A program made the translations under genes and the position numbers. Below the pieces are notes generated by a model. That model did not search any database and was not told the origin of the DNA. It saw only the letters and a program-made list of their open reading frames with translations. From positions 310,001 to 374,000 of the forward strand of contig NZ_JBFREB010000001.1 in the NCBI RefSeq assembly GCF_052114085.1: a DNA stretch of 64,000 nucleotides, read 5' to 3'. The DNA is from Leifsonia sp052114085. Its GTDB lineage: Bacteria > Actinomycetota > Actinomycetes > Actinomycetales > Microbacteriaceae. Below are positions 18,104 through 26,543 of the stretch, one piece after another. Within the stretch, counting starts at the first letter, position 1. Every line of letters begins with the position of its first letter.

Positions 18104-18514
18104 TCAGACCGCGAGCGGGGGCCGGGAGACACCCGGGGTGAGCGCGTCGGCGGGATCGCTGCTCACCGCGACGATCTGATTGGCTTCGTCCACGTGCACG
18201 ACCGTCGGGCTGAAGGCACGAGCTTCGGCGTCCTCCAGCTGCGCGTATGAGATCACGATGACGGTGTCGCCGATGTCCGCGAGGTGGGCGGCGGCGCCGT
18301 TGACGCCGACGACTCCGCTGCCGCGAACGCCCGCAATCAGGTACGTCTCGAAACGGGAACCGTTGGTGACGTCGACGACGGCCACCTGCTCTCCGGGAAG
18401 CAGGTCGGCGGCATCCATCAGATCGAGGTCGACCGTGAGCGAGCCGACGTAGTGCAGGTCGGAGTGCGTCACGACGGCGCGGTGGATCTTGGACTTGAAC
18501 ATGGTCCGGAGCAT
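18104..18514 (-). CDS. panD: Aspartate 1-decarboxylase proenzyme
   Basis: A 136-residue proenzyme that makes beta-alanine from L-aspartate for pantothenate and CoA synthesis. The N-terminus MLRTMFKSKIHRAVVTHSDL contains the active-site lysine region. The self-cleavage site Gly-Ser in LHYVGSLTVD (Gly24-Ser25) would create the pyruvoyl group. NGAAAHLADIGDTVIVISYA is the conserved C-terminal core. The rest of the pantothenate pathway is not in the window. The order panD-ridA on the same strand is plausible biochemically because both deal with amino acid-derived intermediates. Confidence 0.97.
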   Translation of the reverse strand: MLRTMFKSKIHRAVVTHSDLHYVGSLTVDLDLMDAADLLPGEQVAVVDVTNGSRFETYLIAGVRGSGVVGVNGAAAHLADIGDTVIVISYAQLEDAEARAFSPTVVHVDEANQIVAVSSDPADALTPGVSRPPLAV

Positions 18515-18586
18515 CTATCCATCCAAGCATCGAACGAGTCCGTGGTGCGCGAGAATGACGGAACCACAACCTGAAGCGAGGATGCG

Positions 18587-19342
18587 ATGAACCCGGTGAT
18601 CTCCGTACAACTGTGGAGCGTCCGCGAGGAGATCGCCGAGCGCGGCTGGGATGCCGTCATCGACACCCTCGCGGAGGCCGGGTTCGAGCATGTCGAGCCG
18701 TTCCACGTGTCGCGTACGCTGCCGGACCTCGCCCCGGCTCTGGCTCGAACCGGCATCACCACGCCGACGGTGCACGGCGAGCTCGTCGGAGACGAGCTTC
18801 CGCGCACGATCGAGGCTGCGGCTGAAGCGGGCGCCACGCTCGTGATGCATCCGTCGTTCCCCGCCGACCGGTGGCATGCCCCGGATGCCGTCGAGCGGAT
18901 CGCCGACGACCTTGAGCGGGCGGCGGAGCTGGCCGCCCCGCTGGGGATGCGGGTCGCCTTCCACAACCATGACGATGACCTCCGCGTCACCGTCGACGGC
19001 CGCCCGGCGCTCGTGGCCCTGATGGAGCGGGTGGGGCCGTCGGTCGGGGTCGAGTTCGACCCGTACTGGGCGACGATCGCCGGTGTGGATGTGCCGGCCA
19101 CGATCGGCGCGCTCGGGGACAAAGTACTCGCGGTGCACCTGAAGGACGGGCCGCTCACCGGGGCGAACGAGGACCAGGTCGCCGTAGGCGACGGGGAACT
19201 CGACTGGCCGGAGTTCCTGTCCCTGCTGCCGCGCACCGTCCCCCTGGTGATCGGGCTCGACGAGTTCCGCGGCCCGACCCTCGACGCGGTGATCCGCAGC
19301 CGCCAGCGGCTGGTGGGGTTGCTGGAGGCGCGCGACTCCTGA
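18587..19342 (+). CDS. Sugar phosphate isomerase/epimerase-like TIM barrel
   Basis: A 251-residue member of the xylose isomerase-like TIM-barrel (AP endonuclease 2) superfamily. Probable metal ligands are seen as Glu in EHVEPFH, His in VAFHNHDDD, Asp/Glu in VGVEFDPYW, His in LAVHLKDG and Glu in IGLDEFRG. GDGELDWPEF near residue 205 is typical of sugar isomerases in actinomycete inositol and sugar operons. No sugar operon surrounds it, so the substrate is unknown. The ATG at 18587 has GAAGCGAGGA upstream. Confidence 0.85.
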   Translation: MNPVISVQLWSVREEIAERGWDAVIDTLAEAGFEHVEPFHVSRTLPDLAPALARTGITTPTVHGELVGDELPRTIEAAAEAGATLVMHPSFPADRWHAPDAVERIADDLERAAELAAPLGMRVAFHNHDDDLRVTVDGRPALVALMERVGPSVGVEFDPYWATIAGVDVPATIGALGDKVLAVHLKDGPLTGANEDQVAVGDGELDWPEFLSLLPRTVPLVIGLDEFRGPTLDAVIRSRQRLVGLLEARDS

Positions 19343-19385
19343 TCCGGGGCTCCACCAGAACGGTTGCTTCTGCGACGCTGGTGAG

Positions 19386-21617
19386 ATGCGTGACGTTCTA
19401 GGGACCGATCGAAGCTTCGCCAGCCTGTCGACGGCGGACCTGCTCGAGGCACGAGACCTTTACCACTGGCACCTCCTGAACAAGAAGAACGTCGTCGGAA
19501 CGGCGGTCGGGCTCTACCTCATCCGCAACGAAGACCCGTGGCCGAGTCGGACGCAGCCCCCGGCGCCGAAGGCTCGCGTCAGGGCGCGGGGGGAGCGCAC
19601 GTTCGAGAACTCCGAGGTGCGCGACTACTCGTGGCCGTGCATCCTGGTGCTCGTCGACGAGTGGATCCCCGCCGACCGGTTCGGTGCAGGCGAGACCCAG
19701 GAGTCGCCGCAAGACCTCGTGCCGGCGACGCTGTACCTCCCGGATGGCCGGACGGTGCCGGTGTGTGTCGTGAAAGTCACGCGGTCCGCTCCCGACGAGT
19801 CCCTCCTCCCGCCGCGGACCTGGCCCTCGTCGCGGATCGGTGGCGGCTTTCCCCTCGTCAGCACCACGCAGGGCGTGCAGAATCTCGCGAGCGTCGGCAC
19901 GCTGGTCACAGATGGACACACCGTCTTCGCGTTGACCAGCCGGCATGTGGCGGGACCGGGTGGCAGCCCGATCGCGAGCGTCCTCCGAGGGGTGCTGACC
20001 GAGGTCGGCCGCTCGAGCGCGCGGCAGCTGACGCGCATGCCGTTCTCCACCGTCTACCCCGAGTTCTCGGGGAGGCGCAGCTTCGTGACCCTCGACGCTG
20101 GTCTGGTCGAAGTGGATGACGTGTCCGAGTGGACATCGCAGGGCTACGGCCTCCCGCGGGCGGGCGCCCTGGCCGATCTGAACGAGCTCAACATCGGGGT
20201 CAAGCTGATCGGTGCCGAGGTCCAGGCGTTCGGCGCGGCTTCCGGCACCCTTCACGGTCGGATCGCGGCCCTGTTCTACCGGTATCGCAGCCGGGGCGGC
20301 TTCGACGACGTGACCGACTTCCTGATCGCGCCGCTGCCGGGTGAGGAGAGCTCCCGGCCGGGCGACTCGGGGACCGTCTGGCACCTGGTCCAGGCGGACG
20401 GCCCGTTGCGGCCCATCGCGCTGGAGTGGGGAGGACAGAGCTTCCTCGCTTCCTCCGGGGCGAACTTCAACTTCGCACTGGCTACAAGTCTCACCAGCGT
20501 CCTCCGGCTGCTCGATGTCGAGCTGGTCGTCGACTACAACACCGGTCCGCAGCCGTATTGGGGGAAGACGGGCCACTACACGATCGCGTCCTTCGCCTGT
20601 GAGCGGGTGAAGCCGGCCCGGCTCAAGCGGTTGATGACCGCCAACGAGGACCGGATCAGTTTCAGCATCCAGGGGCTGGGGCACGGCGCGATCGACAAAG
20701 CCACGATCGACGCGAAAAAGAACGGCGGCTTCGTGCCGCTCGCCGACGTCCCGGACCTGATCTGGAAGAACCTGCCGACCGCGGTGAAGGGCGGCCGCGA
20801 CACGGCGTTCCGCACCGGGCCGGAGCATCCGAACCACTTCGCCGACATCGACGAACCACTCGACGGCGTGACGCTGCGGGAACGGTGCGTCCAGGACCCC
20901 GCCAACGTGTCCGTGCCCGTGTGGCAGGACTACTACACCCGGCTCGGCCACACCGAGTCGGACAAGCGAGGTCTCCTCCCTTTCCGCGTGTGGCAGTTCT
21001 TCGATGAGATGGTCGCCGCCGTCACGGCGAAAGACCTCGCGCGGTTCGTCGCGGCAGCCGGTCTGCTCGCCCACTATGTCGGCGACGCCTGTCAGCCGCT
21101 GCACGGCTCGATGCTGGCCGATGGTCTTCCGGATGGAACGGGCACGGGCGTGCACTCCGCCTACGAGTCGACGATGATCGACCGGCACGACGCCGAGATC
21201 GTGGCCGGGATCGCCGAGGCGACCGCGAAGGCAGCGGCACCGGCCGTCGTTGCATCGGGCGCGGAAGCGGCGGCGGCCGTCGTCGATCTCATGGACCGGT
21301 CGGCGAAGGCGATCGACCCTCACGATCTGGTGACGGCGTACGCGACCGTCGCCACGAAGGCCGGCGATACGTCGGTGGCGGTGACCGACGCGCTCTGGAG
21401 CCGGTTCGGGCAGAAGACGATCGGCGTCCTGGTGGACGGGGCGCTCATCCTGGCGATGATCTGGCAGAGCGCGTGGAAGGCGGCCGACGGCAACGCTCTT
21501 TTCACCCCGGCGCAACTCGCGGCCATCGACACGGCGACCCTGCAGAAGCTCTACGAGGATCCGGGATTCGTCCCCTCCCTGACACTCGACCAGATCGAGG
21601 CCGTCCTGAAACGCTGA
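19386..21617 (+). CDS. Fusion of trypsin-like protease and S1/P1 nuclease-like zinc hydrolase
   Basis: A 743-residue protein of unusual architecture. Residues about 150-375 resemble a chymotrypsin-fold serine protease: His187 in LTSRHVAG, Asp237 in VTLDAGLVEV and Ser328 in RPGDSGTVW form a plausible triad. Residues about 390-690 resemble the zinc-dependent phospholipase C/S1-P1 nuclease fold. They begin WGKTGHYTIASFA (Trp392, His397), with Asp487 in NHFADID, then HYVGDACQPLH (His563, Asp567, His573) and GVHSAYE (His590). In S1/P1 enzymes the Trp is the mature N-terminus and its amino group binds zinc, so here cleavage just before Trp392 may be needed. No signal peptide is visible. The N-terminal 150 residues are unassigned. 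It stands alone in its transcription unit. Confidence 0.75.
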   Translation: MRDVLGTDRSFASLSTADLLEARDLYHWHLLNKKNVVGTAVGLYLIRNEDPWPSRTQPPAPKARVRARGERTFENSEVRDYSWPCILVLVDEWIPADRFGAGETQESPQDLVPATLYLPDGRTVPVCVVKVTRSAPDESLLPPRTWPSSRIGGGFPLVSTTQGVQNLASVGTLVTDGHTVFALTSRHVAGPGGSPIASVLRGVLTEVGRSSARQLTRMPFSTVYPEFSGRRSFVTLDAGLVEVDDVSEWTSQGYGLPRAGALADLNELNIGVKLIGAEVQAFGAASGTLHGRIAALFYRYRSRGGFDDVTDFLIAPLPGEESSRPGDSGTVWHLVQADGPLRPIALEWGGQSFLASSGANFNFALATSLTSVLRLLDVELVVDYNTGPQPYWGKTGHYTIASFACERVKPARLKRLMTANEDRISFSIQGLGHGAIDKATIDAKKNGGFVPLADVPDLIWKNLPTAVKGGRDTAFRTGPEHPNHFADIDEPLDGVTLRERCVQDPANVSVPVWQDYYTRLGHTESDKRGLLPFRVWQFFDEMVAAVTAKDLARFVAAAGLLAHYVGDACQPLHGSMLADGLPDGTGTGVHSAYESTMIDRHDAEIVAGIAEATAKAAAPAVVASGAEAAAAVVDLMDRSAKAIDPHDLVTAYATVATKAGDTSVAVTDALWSRFGQKTIGVLVDGALILAMIWQSAWKAADGNALFTPAQLAAIDTATLQKLYEDPGFVPSLTLDQIEAVLKR

Positions 21618-21623
21618 CCTCTC

Positions 21624-22100
21624 TCAGCGGGACGCGCCGCGCGCGAGGTAGGCGCCGAGTGCGTCGAGCAGCCCGCGGGTGCCCTTCTCGCGGCCGGGTC
21701 CGTCGGCCCAGAACTGGTCGAAGAACACGCCCTGCTCGACGTGCGTGAAGCGGGTGCCTCCGTCGATCGGCTCGAACTCCAGCGATGCCACCGACGTCGA
21801 CATGTGCACTCCGTCGAGCCACATGTCGTAGGTCGTCACGATGCGGACATAGTCGACGATGTCCGTGTAGGTCGCCTCGTACCGTGAGAGGGGACCGTCA
21901 TGGAATTTCCCTTCGGCGATGTCGCGCCCGCCGACACGGAAGTCGAACGCCCATTCGCGCGCCTCGATGTGGTCGCCGGCGCCCCACCACTGCAGCTTCT
22001 GCTCCTCGTCGGAGAACGCATCCCATACCCGTTCCGGCGCAGCGGGATAGTCGCGGGTGAGGGTGAACTCGGAGCGCGCGAGCCGGCGTTCGATCGTCAT
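21624..22100 (-). CDS. SRPBCC (AHSA1/START-like) domain protein
   Basis: A 158-residue hydrophobic-ligand-binding fold of the AHSA1 group. The conserved opening FTLTRDYPAAPERVWDAFSD and the central QWWGAGDHIEAREWAFDFR are typical of proteins encoded beside ArsR regulators in actinobacteria. The C-terminal half shows GGTRFTHVEQGVFFDQF. It is the last gene of the three-gene ArsR cassette, nine bases after the DHFR-like gene. The function is not established; these proteins are often linked to stress or resistance. Confidence 0.9.
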   Translation of the reverse strand: MTIERRLARSEFTLTRDYPAAPERVWDAFSDEEQKLQWWGAGDHIEAREWAFDFRVGGRDIAEGKFHDGPLSRYEATYTDIVDYVRIVTTYDMWLDGVHMSTSVASLEFEPIDGGTRFTHVEQGVFFDQFWADGPGREKGTRGLLDALGAYLARGASR

Positions 22101-22109
22101 GGGTGTGTC

Positions 22110-22757
22110 CTATCGGGTGAACGTGACGTGGATGGTGCCGCTCTCGGCAACCTCGGACGTGACCGAATGCGTGAGGTCGAGGCCGGCCAGGTCGTCCCAC
22201 AGGCGCGTTCCACGGCCCAGGATGATCGGGGCGATCTGAAGGTGCAAGTCGTCGACCAGGCCGGCGCGCAGGAAGGCGCGCGCGGTGCCGATCCCGCCGC
22301 CGACGCGCACGTCCAGACCCCCTGCAGCCTCTGTCGCCTCGGCGAGCACCGCCTCGATCGGGCCGTTGCGGAAGTGGAACGTGGTTCCGCCTTGCATCGG
22401 GATCGACGGACGCGGGGCTGTGCTGGTGAGCACGAAGACCGGGGTTCCGAACGGTGGCCGGTCGCCCCACCAGCCCTTCCACTCCGGGTCATCGGGGAAC
22501 GAGTGCAGGCCGAACATCGCCGCCCCCATGATCTCGGCTCCGACGCCTTCGAAGAACCCGGCGGCGTAGGAGTCGTCCACGCCGGTCGTGCCGGCTCCGC
22601 TGGTGTCGCCGAAGATGCGCTCACGGAACGTACGGGTCGCCACGTACGCCGCGGTGAGCCGACCCCAGTCGGCGCCCATCGGGTTGTCTGGCCCCTGGTC
22701 GGTCGTCGACGTGTAGCCGTCGAGCGAGGTGAAGAGGGCGAGGCGCACGCGGGTCAT
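22110..22757 (-). CDS. Dihydrofolate reductase-family protein (RibD C-like)
   Basis: A 215-residue member of the DHFR/RibD C-terminal superfamily, an NADPH-dependent reductase of unknown substrate. It opens with VRLALFTSLDGYTSTTDQG. The NADPH-binding GGGIGTARAFLRAGLVDDLH is near residues 150-170, and IAPIILGRGTRLWDDL follows. It overlaps the ArsR stop (ATGA at 22754-22757), so it is co-translated with the regulator. A second, shorter relative lies at 36014-36571. Confidence 0.9.
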   Translation of the reverse strand: MTRVRLALFTSLDGYTSTTDQGPDNPMGADWGRLTAAYVATRTFRERIFGDTSGAGTTGVDDSYAAGFFEGVGAEIMGAAMFGLHSFPDDPEWKGWWGDRPPFGTPVFVLTSTAPRPSIPMQGGTTFHFRNGPIEAVLAEATEAAGGLDVRVGGGIGTARAFLRAGLVDDLHLQIAPIILGRGTRLWDDLAGLDLTHSVTSEVAESGTIHVTFTR

Positions 22758-23095
22758 GAGGTCTCCTTGGCGGTGGGGCGGATGAGGTGGATGCCGAGGC
22801 GGTCGGCTTGGCGTTCCGCGGGGGTCCGCTGCTCGCCGAGCCAGAGGTGGAGGACGTCGAGGGCACCCGGTCGGAGGGTCACCGTGCGGACGCGTCCGTG
22901 CTTCTGCGACGTGACGACACCGGCGTCTTCCAGCACCCGCAGGTGCTGCATCAGCGACGGCAACGCCATCGAGAACGGTGCCGCCAGTTCGGACACAACG
23001 GCGGGGGATGCCGCCAAGCGCTCGACGATCGCCCGGCGCGTGGGATCCGCGAGAGCGCGGAGCACGGCGTCGAGCTCATCGTGATACTTAGGCAT
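22754..23095 (-). CDS. ArsR/SmtB-family transcriptional regulator
   Basis: A 113-residue winged-helix repressor. The N-terminal ALADPTRRAIVERLAASPA and the recognition helix region MALPSLMQHLRVLEDAGVVT are canonical. The wing is TSQKHGRVRTVTLRPGALD. There are no cysteine clusters for metal sensing, so it may sense an organic ligand or act through its SRPBCC/DHFR partners. The first codons lie inside a perfect palindrome (23084-23107), implying autorepression. It is divergent from pntA and heads the three-gene operon. Confidence 0.93.
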   Translation of the reverse strand: MPKYHDELDAVLRALADPTRRAIVERLAASPAVVSELAAPFSMALPSLMQHLRVLEDAGVVTSQKHGRVRTVTLRPGALDVLHLWLGEQRTPAERQADRLGIHLIRPTAKETS

Positions 23096-23107
23096 ATGCC
23101 TAAGTAT
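23084..23107. promoter_or_regulatory. Perfect 24-base palindrome over the ArsR start codon, likely operator
   Basis: The arm ATACTTAGGCAT (23084-23095) is followed immediately by its exact reverse complement (23096-23107). It is AT-rich against the GC-rich background. Its left half contains the first four codons of the minus-strand ArsR gene (start codon at 23093-23095). A dimeric ArsR bound here would block both initiation and elongation. pntA starts 83 bases to the right, so control of pntAB is conceivable but less likely. Confidence 0.75.
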
Positions 23108-23189
23108 TGGCTAAAGGGCGCGATTGGTCAACAGGCGGCATCGTCGCGTCGCCCTGACGCGCCGAGCTCACCCCCTCTACGCTGAGCCC

Positions 23190-24749
23190 ATGAGCGAAGC
23201 GCGCATCGGCATCGTCGCCGAGGCCCCCGGTGAGAAACGGGTGGCAGCAACCCCCACCACCGTCCCGAAGCTCATCGGCCTGGGATACGAGGTCGTCATC
23301 GAGGCCGGGGCCGGGGCGTCATCCTCATTCCCCGACGTCGCGTATGCCGCAGCCGGCGCCGCGATCGTCGACAGGGCGACCGCGTGGGGCGCATCCATCG
23401 TGCTGAAGGTGAACGCGCCCACCGAGGCCGAGATCGCGATGATCGCCGACGGGGCGACCCTGATCGCGATGCTGAGTCCGGCCCTGCGACCAGACCTCCT
23501 CGACGCCTTGGCCACGCGCGGGATCACGGCGATCGCTTTGGATGCGGTGCCCCGGATCTCCCGTGCCCAGTCGATGGACGTGCTGAGTTCGATGGCGAAC
23601 ATCGCCGGGTATCGCGCGGTGATCGAGGCCGCGCACGAGTTCGGCCGATTCTTCACCGGTCAGGTCACCGCCGCGGGGAAGGTGCCGCCGGCGAAGGTGC
23701 TCGTCGCGGGAGCCGGCGTCGCGGGCCTCGCGGCGATCGGAGCGGCGTCGAGTCTGGGGGCGATCGTGCGTGCGACGGACCCGCGTCCGGAGGTGGCGGA
23801 CCAGGTCGCGTCGATCGGCGGACAGTATGTGGAGGTCGTCGTCCCCGACGAAGCGAAGCAGGCCTCCGCCGACGGCTACGCGAAGGCGACCAGCGAGGCG
23901 TACGACCGCCGGGCCGCGGAGATCTACTCCGAGCAGGCCGCGGATGCCGACATCATCATCACGACGGCGCTCATCCCGGGCCGCCCCGCGCCCAGGCTGA
24001 TCACCGCCGCGGATGTCGCCTCGATGCGGGCGGGGAGCGTCATCGTCGATATGGCGGCCGTGCAGGGCGGCAACGTCGAAGGGTCCGTCGCCGGGGAACG
24101 GGTCGTGACGGGCAACGGTGTCGTCATTCTGGGCTATACCGACCTCCCCGGCCGGCTTCCGCAACAGGCGTCCCAGCTCTTCGCGACGAACCTGCTCAAC
24201 CTGGTGAAGCTCCTCACCCCCGGCAAACAGGGACGACTAACGATCGACTTCGACGACGTGGTGCAGCGTACGGCCACCGTCGTCCGGGACGGCGTCGTCA
24301 CCTGGCCCCCACCGCCCGTGCCGGTGTCGGCAGCCCCGTTCTCCGCCACGGCGACGTCCGCATCCGCGACCGCGGCTCCACCGAAGACGGTGGCCACCCC
24401 TGCGCGGAGGACCGCCCTCGTGATGGCCGGCATCGCCGTGCTGTTCCTGGTGTGCGCGTTCGCGCCGCCGCCGCTTCCGCAGCACTTCCTGGTGCTGACG
24501 CTCGCGGTCGTCGTCGGGTTCTACGTCATCGGCCACGTGGCCCACGCGCTCCACACCCCGCTGATGAGCGTGACGAACGCGATCTCCGGGATCATCGTGG
24601 TCGGCGCGATGGTGCAGATCACGGCGCCGAACGTCGCGGTGCAGATCCTCGCGGCGATCGCGGTGCTTCTCGCCAGCATCAACATTTTCGGTGGATTCGC
24701 CGTCACGCGTCGCATGCTGGCGATGTTCCAGAAGGGCGACCCTCGATGA
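23190..24749 (+). CDS. pntA: NAD(P)+ transhydrogenase subunit alpha
   Basis: A 519-residue alpha subunit of the proton-translocating transhydrogenase, which moves hydride between NADH and NADP+ using the proton gradient. Residues 1-370 form the NAD-binding domain I: KVNAPTEAEIAMI, the RAQSMDVLSSMANIAGYRAV signature and the Rossmann motif VLVAGAGVAGLAAIGAASSL. After a Pro/Ala-rich linker (about residues 372-405), residues 408-515 carry four membrane spans equivalent to the PntA C-terminal domain. The ATG at 23190 precedes SEARIGIVAEAPGEKRVA, the standard start. It overlaps pntB by four bases. Confidence 0.97.
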   Translation: MSEARIGIVAEAPGEKRVAATPTTVPKLIGLGYEVVIEAGAGASSSFPDVAYAAAGAAIVDRATAWGASIVLKVNAPTEAEIAMIADGATLIAMLSPALRPDLLDALATRGITAIALDAVPRISRAQSMDVLSSMANIAGYRAVIEAAHEFGRFFTGQVTAAGKVPPAKVLVAGAGVAGLAAIGAASSLGAIVRATDPRPEVADQVASIGGQYVEVVVPDEAKQASADGYAKATSEAYDRRAAEIYSEQAADADIIITTALIPGRPAPRLITAADVASMRAGSVIVDMAAVQGGNVEGSVAGERVVTGNGVVILGYTDLPGRLPQQASQLFATNLLNLVKLLTPGKQGRLTIDFDDVVQRTATVVRDGVVTWPPPPVPVSAAPFSATATSASATAAPPKTVATPARRTALVMAGIAVLFLVCAFAPPPLPQHFLVLTLAVVVGFYVIGHVAHALHTPLMSVTNAISGIIVVGAMVQITAPNVAVQILAAIAVLLASINIFGGFAVTRRMLAMFQKGDPR

Positions 24750-26161
24750 TCGCCGTCACCGGCGCGATCGCGGACGCCGCCTACATCGTCGCCGCGCTGC
24801 TGTTCATCCTGAGCCTCGCCGGTCTCAGCAAGCACGAGACGAGCCGCCGCGGGGTCGTATTCGGCATCGTCGGCATGGTCGTCGCCCTGGTGGCGACGCT
24901 CGCGCTGGTCGCAGCCGGAGCGTGGGGACAGCCGCAGGGGACGCTGGGCCTCGTGCTGCTCGTCGTCGCCGTGGTCATCGGCGGTTCGGTCGGGCTCTGG
25001 CGTGCCCGCATCGTGGAGATGACCGGGATGCCCGAACTCATCGCGCTGCTGCACTCCTTCGTGGGTCTCGCCGCCGTCCTGGTCGGCTGGAACGGCGCCC
25101 TGTACGACACCGGGCTCACCGGAGCGCTGGCCGATATCCATCACGCTGAGGTGTTCATCGGCGTGTTCATCGGGGCGGTGACCTTTACCGGGTCGATCGT
25201 CGCGTTCCTGAAGCTGTCCGCCCGGATCTCCTCCAAACCGCTGGTGCTGCCGGGCAAGAACATCCTGAACGTCGGCGCCCTCGTCCTGTTCGTCCTGCTG
25301 ACCGTCTGGTACGTCGTCACGCCCGAGCTGTGGCTGCTCGTGGTCGTCACCGCGGTTGCGCTCGCCCTGGGCTGGCATCTCGTCGCCTCCATCGGCGGCG
25401 GCGACATGCCGGTCGTCATCTCGATGCTCAACAGCTACTCCGGCTGGGCGGCAGCGGCCGCCGGCTTCCTCCTGGACAACGACCTGCTCATCGTCACCGG
25501 CGCCTTGGTGGGATCGTCCGGTGCGTACCTGAGCTACATCATGTGCAAGGCGATGAACCGGTCCTTCCTTTCCGTCATCGCCGGCGGCTTCGGCATCGAG
25601 GCGCCGAAGAAGAGCGACGAAGTGGTCGGCGAGTACCGGGAGACCGATGCCGCGTCGGTCGCCGAGCTGCTGGCGGGAGCATCCACTGTCGTGATCACAC
25701 CCGGTTACGGGATGGCCGTCGCCCAGGCTCAGCACGGTGTGGCCGACCTGGTCCAGAAGCTCCGTGAGCGCGGCGTGGGCGTGCGGTTCGGCATCCACCC
25801 GGTCGCCGGTCGCCTGCCGGGGCACATGAACGTACTGCTCGCCGAGGCCAAGGTGCCGTATGACATCGTGCTCGAGATGGATGAGATCAACGACGACCTC
25901 GCGGCGACCGACGTCGTTCTCGTCATCGGCGCGAACGACACGGTGAACCCGGCAGCCGCCGAAGACCCCGGAAGCCCCATCGCGGGCATGCCGGTGCTCA
26001 GAGCGTGGGAGGCGCGCGACGTCATCGTCTTCAAGCGCTCGATGGCATCGGGCTATGCCGGGGTGCCGAATCCCCTCTTCTATCGCGAGAACGCACAGAT
26101 GCTGTTCGGTGACGCGAAGGAGAAGGTCGAGGAGATCGTGTTCGAACTCTCGCGCAGCTGA
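24746..26161 (+). CDS. pntB: NAD(P)+ transhydrogenase subunit beta
   Basis: A 471-residue beta subunit. About eight or nine membrane spans fill residues 5-265, including MTGMPELIALLHSFVGLAAV and the IGGGDMPVVISMLNSYSGWA motif. The C-terminal domain III binds NADP(H): VITPGYGMAVAQAQHGVADL, RFGIHPVAGRLPGHMNVLLA and VLVIGANDTVNPAA. The ATG overlaps the pntA stop (ATGA), so the subunits are made together. Expected role: supplying NADPH for reductive metabolism and the redox enzymes common in this window. Confidence 0.97.
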   Translation: MIAVTGAIADAAYIVAALLFILSLAGLSKHETSRRGVVFGIVGMVVALVATLALVAAGAWGQPQGTLGLVLLVVAVVIGGSVGLWRARIVEMTGMPELIALLHSFVGLAAVLVGWNGALYDTGLTGALADIHHAEVFIGVFIGAVTFTGSIVAFLKLSARISSKPLVLPGKNILNVGALVLFVLLTVWYVVTPELWLLVVVTAVALALGWHLVASIGGGDMPVVISMLNSYSGWAAAAAGFLLDNDLLIVTGALVGSSGAYLSYIMCKAMNRSFLSVIAGGFGIEAPKKSDEVVGEYRETDAASVAELLAGASTVVITPGYGMAVAQAQHGVADLVQKLRERGVGVRFGIHPVAGRLPGHMNVLLAEAKVPYDIVLEMDEINDDLAATDVVLVIGANDTVNPAAAEDPGSPIAGMPVLRAWEARDVIVFKRSMASGYAGVPNPLFYRENAQMLFGDAKEKVEEIVFELSRS

Positions 26162-26215
26162 CCCCTCTGATCCACCGCCAGCTCGTCACGAGCAACTGAT
26201 AGAACAGAGAACATC

Positions 26216-26518
26216 ATGCCTACCAAGATCACCATCATCATCGACAACCCCGCCGACCCGGACGCCTTCGAAAGCGGCTACCCGCAGCTGGCCGCGCTCG
26301 CCCGGCAGCTTCCCGGACTCCGCCGACTCGAGAGCGCCAAGGTGTGGCCCAAGGAGGATGGCACGCCGACGCCGTCGCACCGGACGCTGGACCTCTACTT
26401 CGACAGCTACGACGACGCCTCCGCAGCTGTAGCGACTCCGGCCGCCGGAGCATTCTTCCAGCAGCTCGCGGGATCTGGCACACCGTTCACGGGTCTGTTC
26501 TCCGACATCGAGGACTGA
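26216..26518 (+). CDS. EthD-family small protein
   Basis: A 100-residue ferredoxin-like alpha+beta protein of the EthD/dimeric alpha-beta barrel type. It opens with KITIIIDNPADPDAFESGYP, has the LARQLPGLRRLESAKVWP segment and ends with AAGAFFQQLAGSGTPFTGLF, which matches the EthD pattern of an N-terminal strand, a helix and a late GAFFQ-type helix. EthD proteins accompany oxidative degradation systems, but no partner gene is adjacent. The ATG is preceded by a weak AGAGAA. Confidence 0.8.
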   Translation: MPTKITIIIDNPADPDAFESGYPQLAALARQLPGLRRLESAKVWPKEDGTPTPSHRTLDLYFDSYDDASAAVATPAAGAFFQQLAGSGTPFTGLFSDIED

Positions 26519-26543
26519 CGGTGGGGAACCGTAGACTCTGCGG

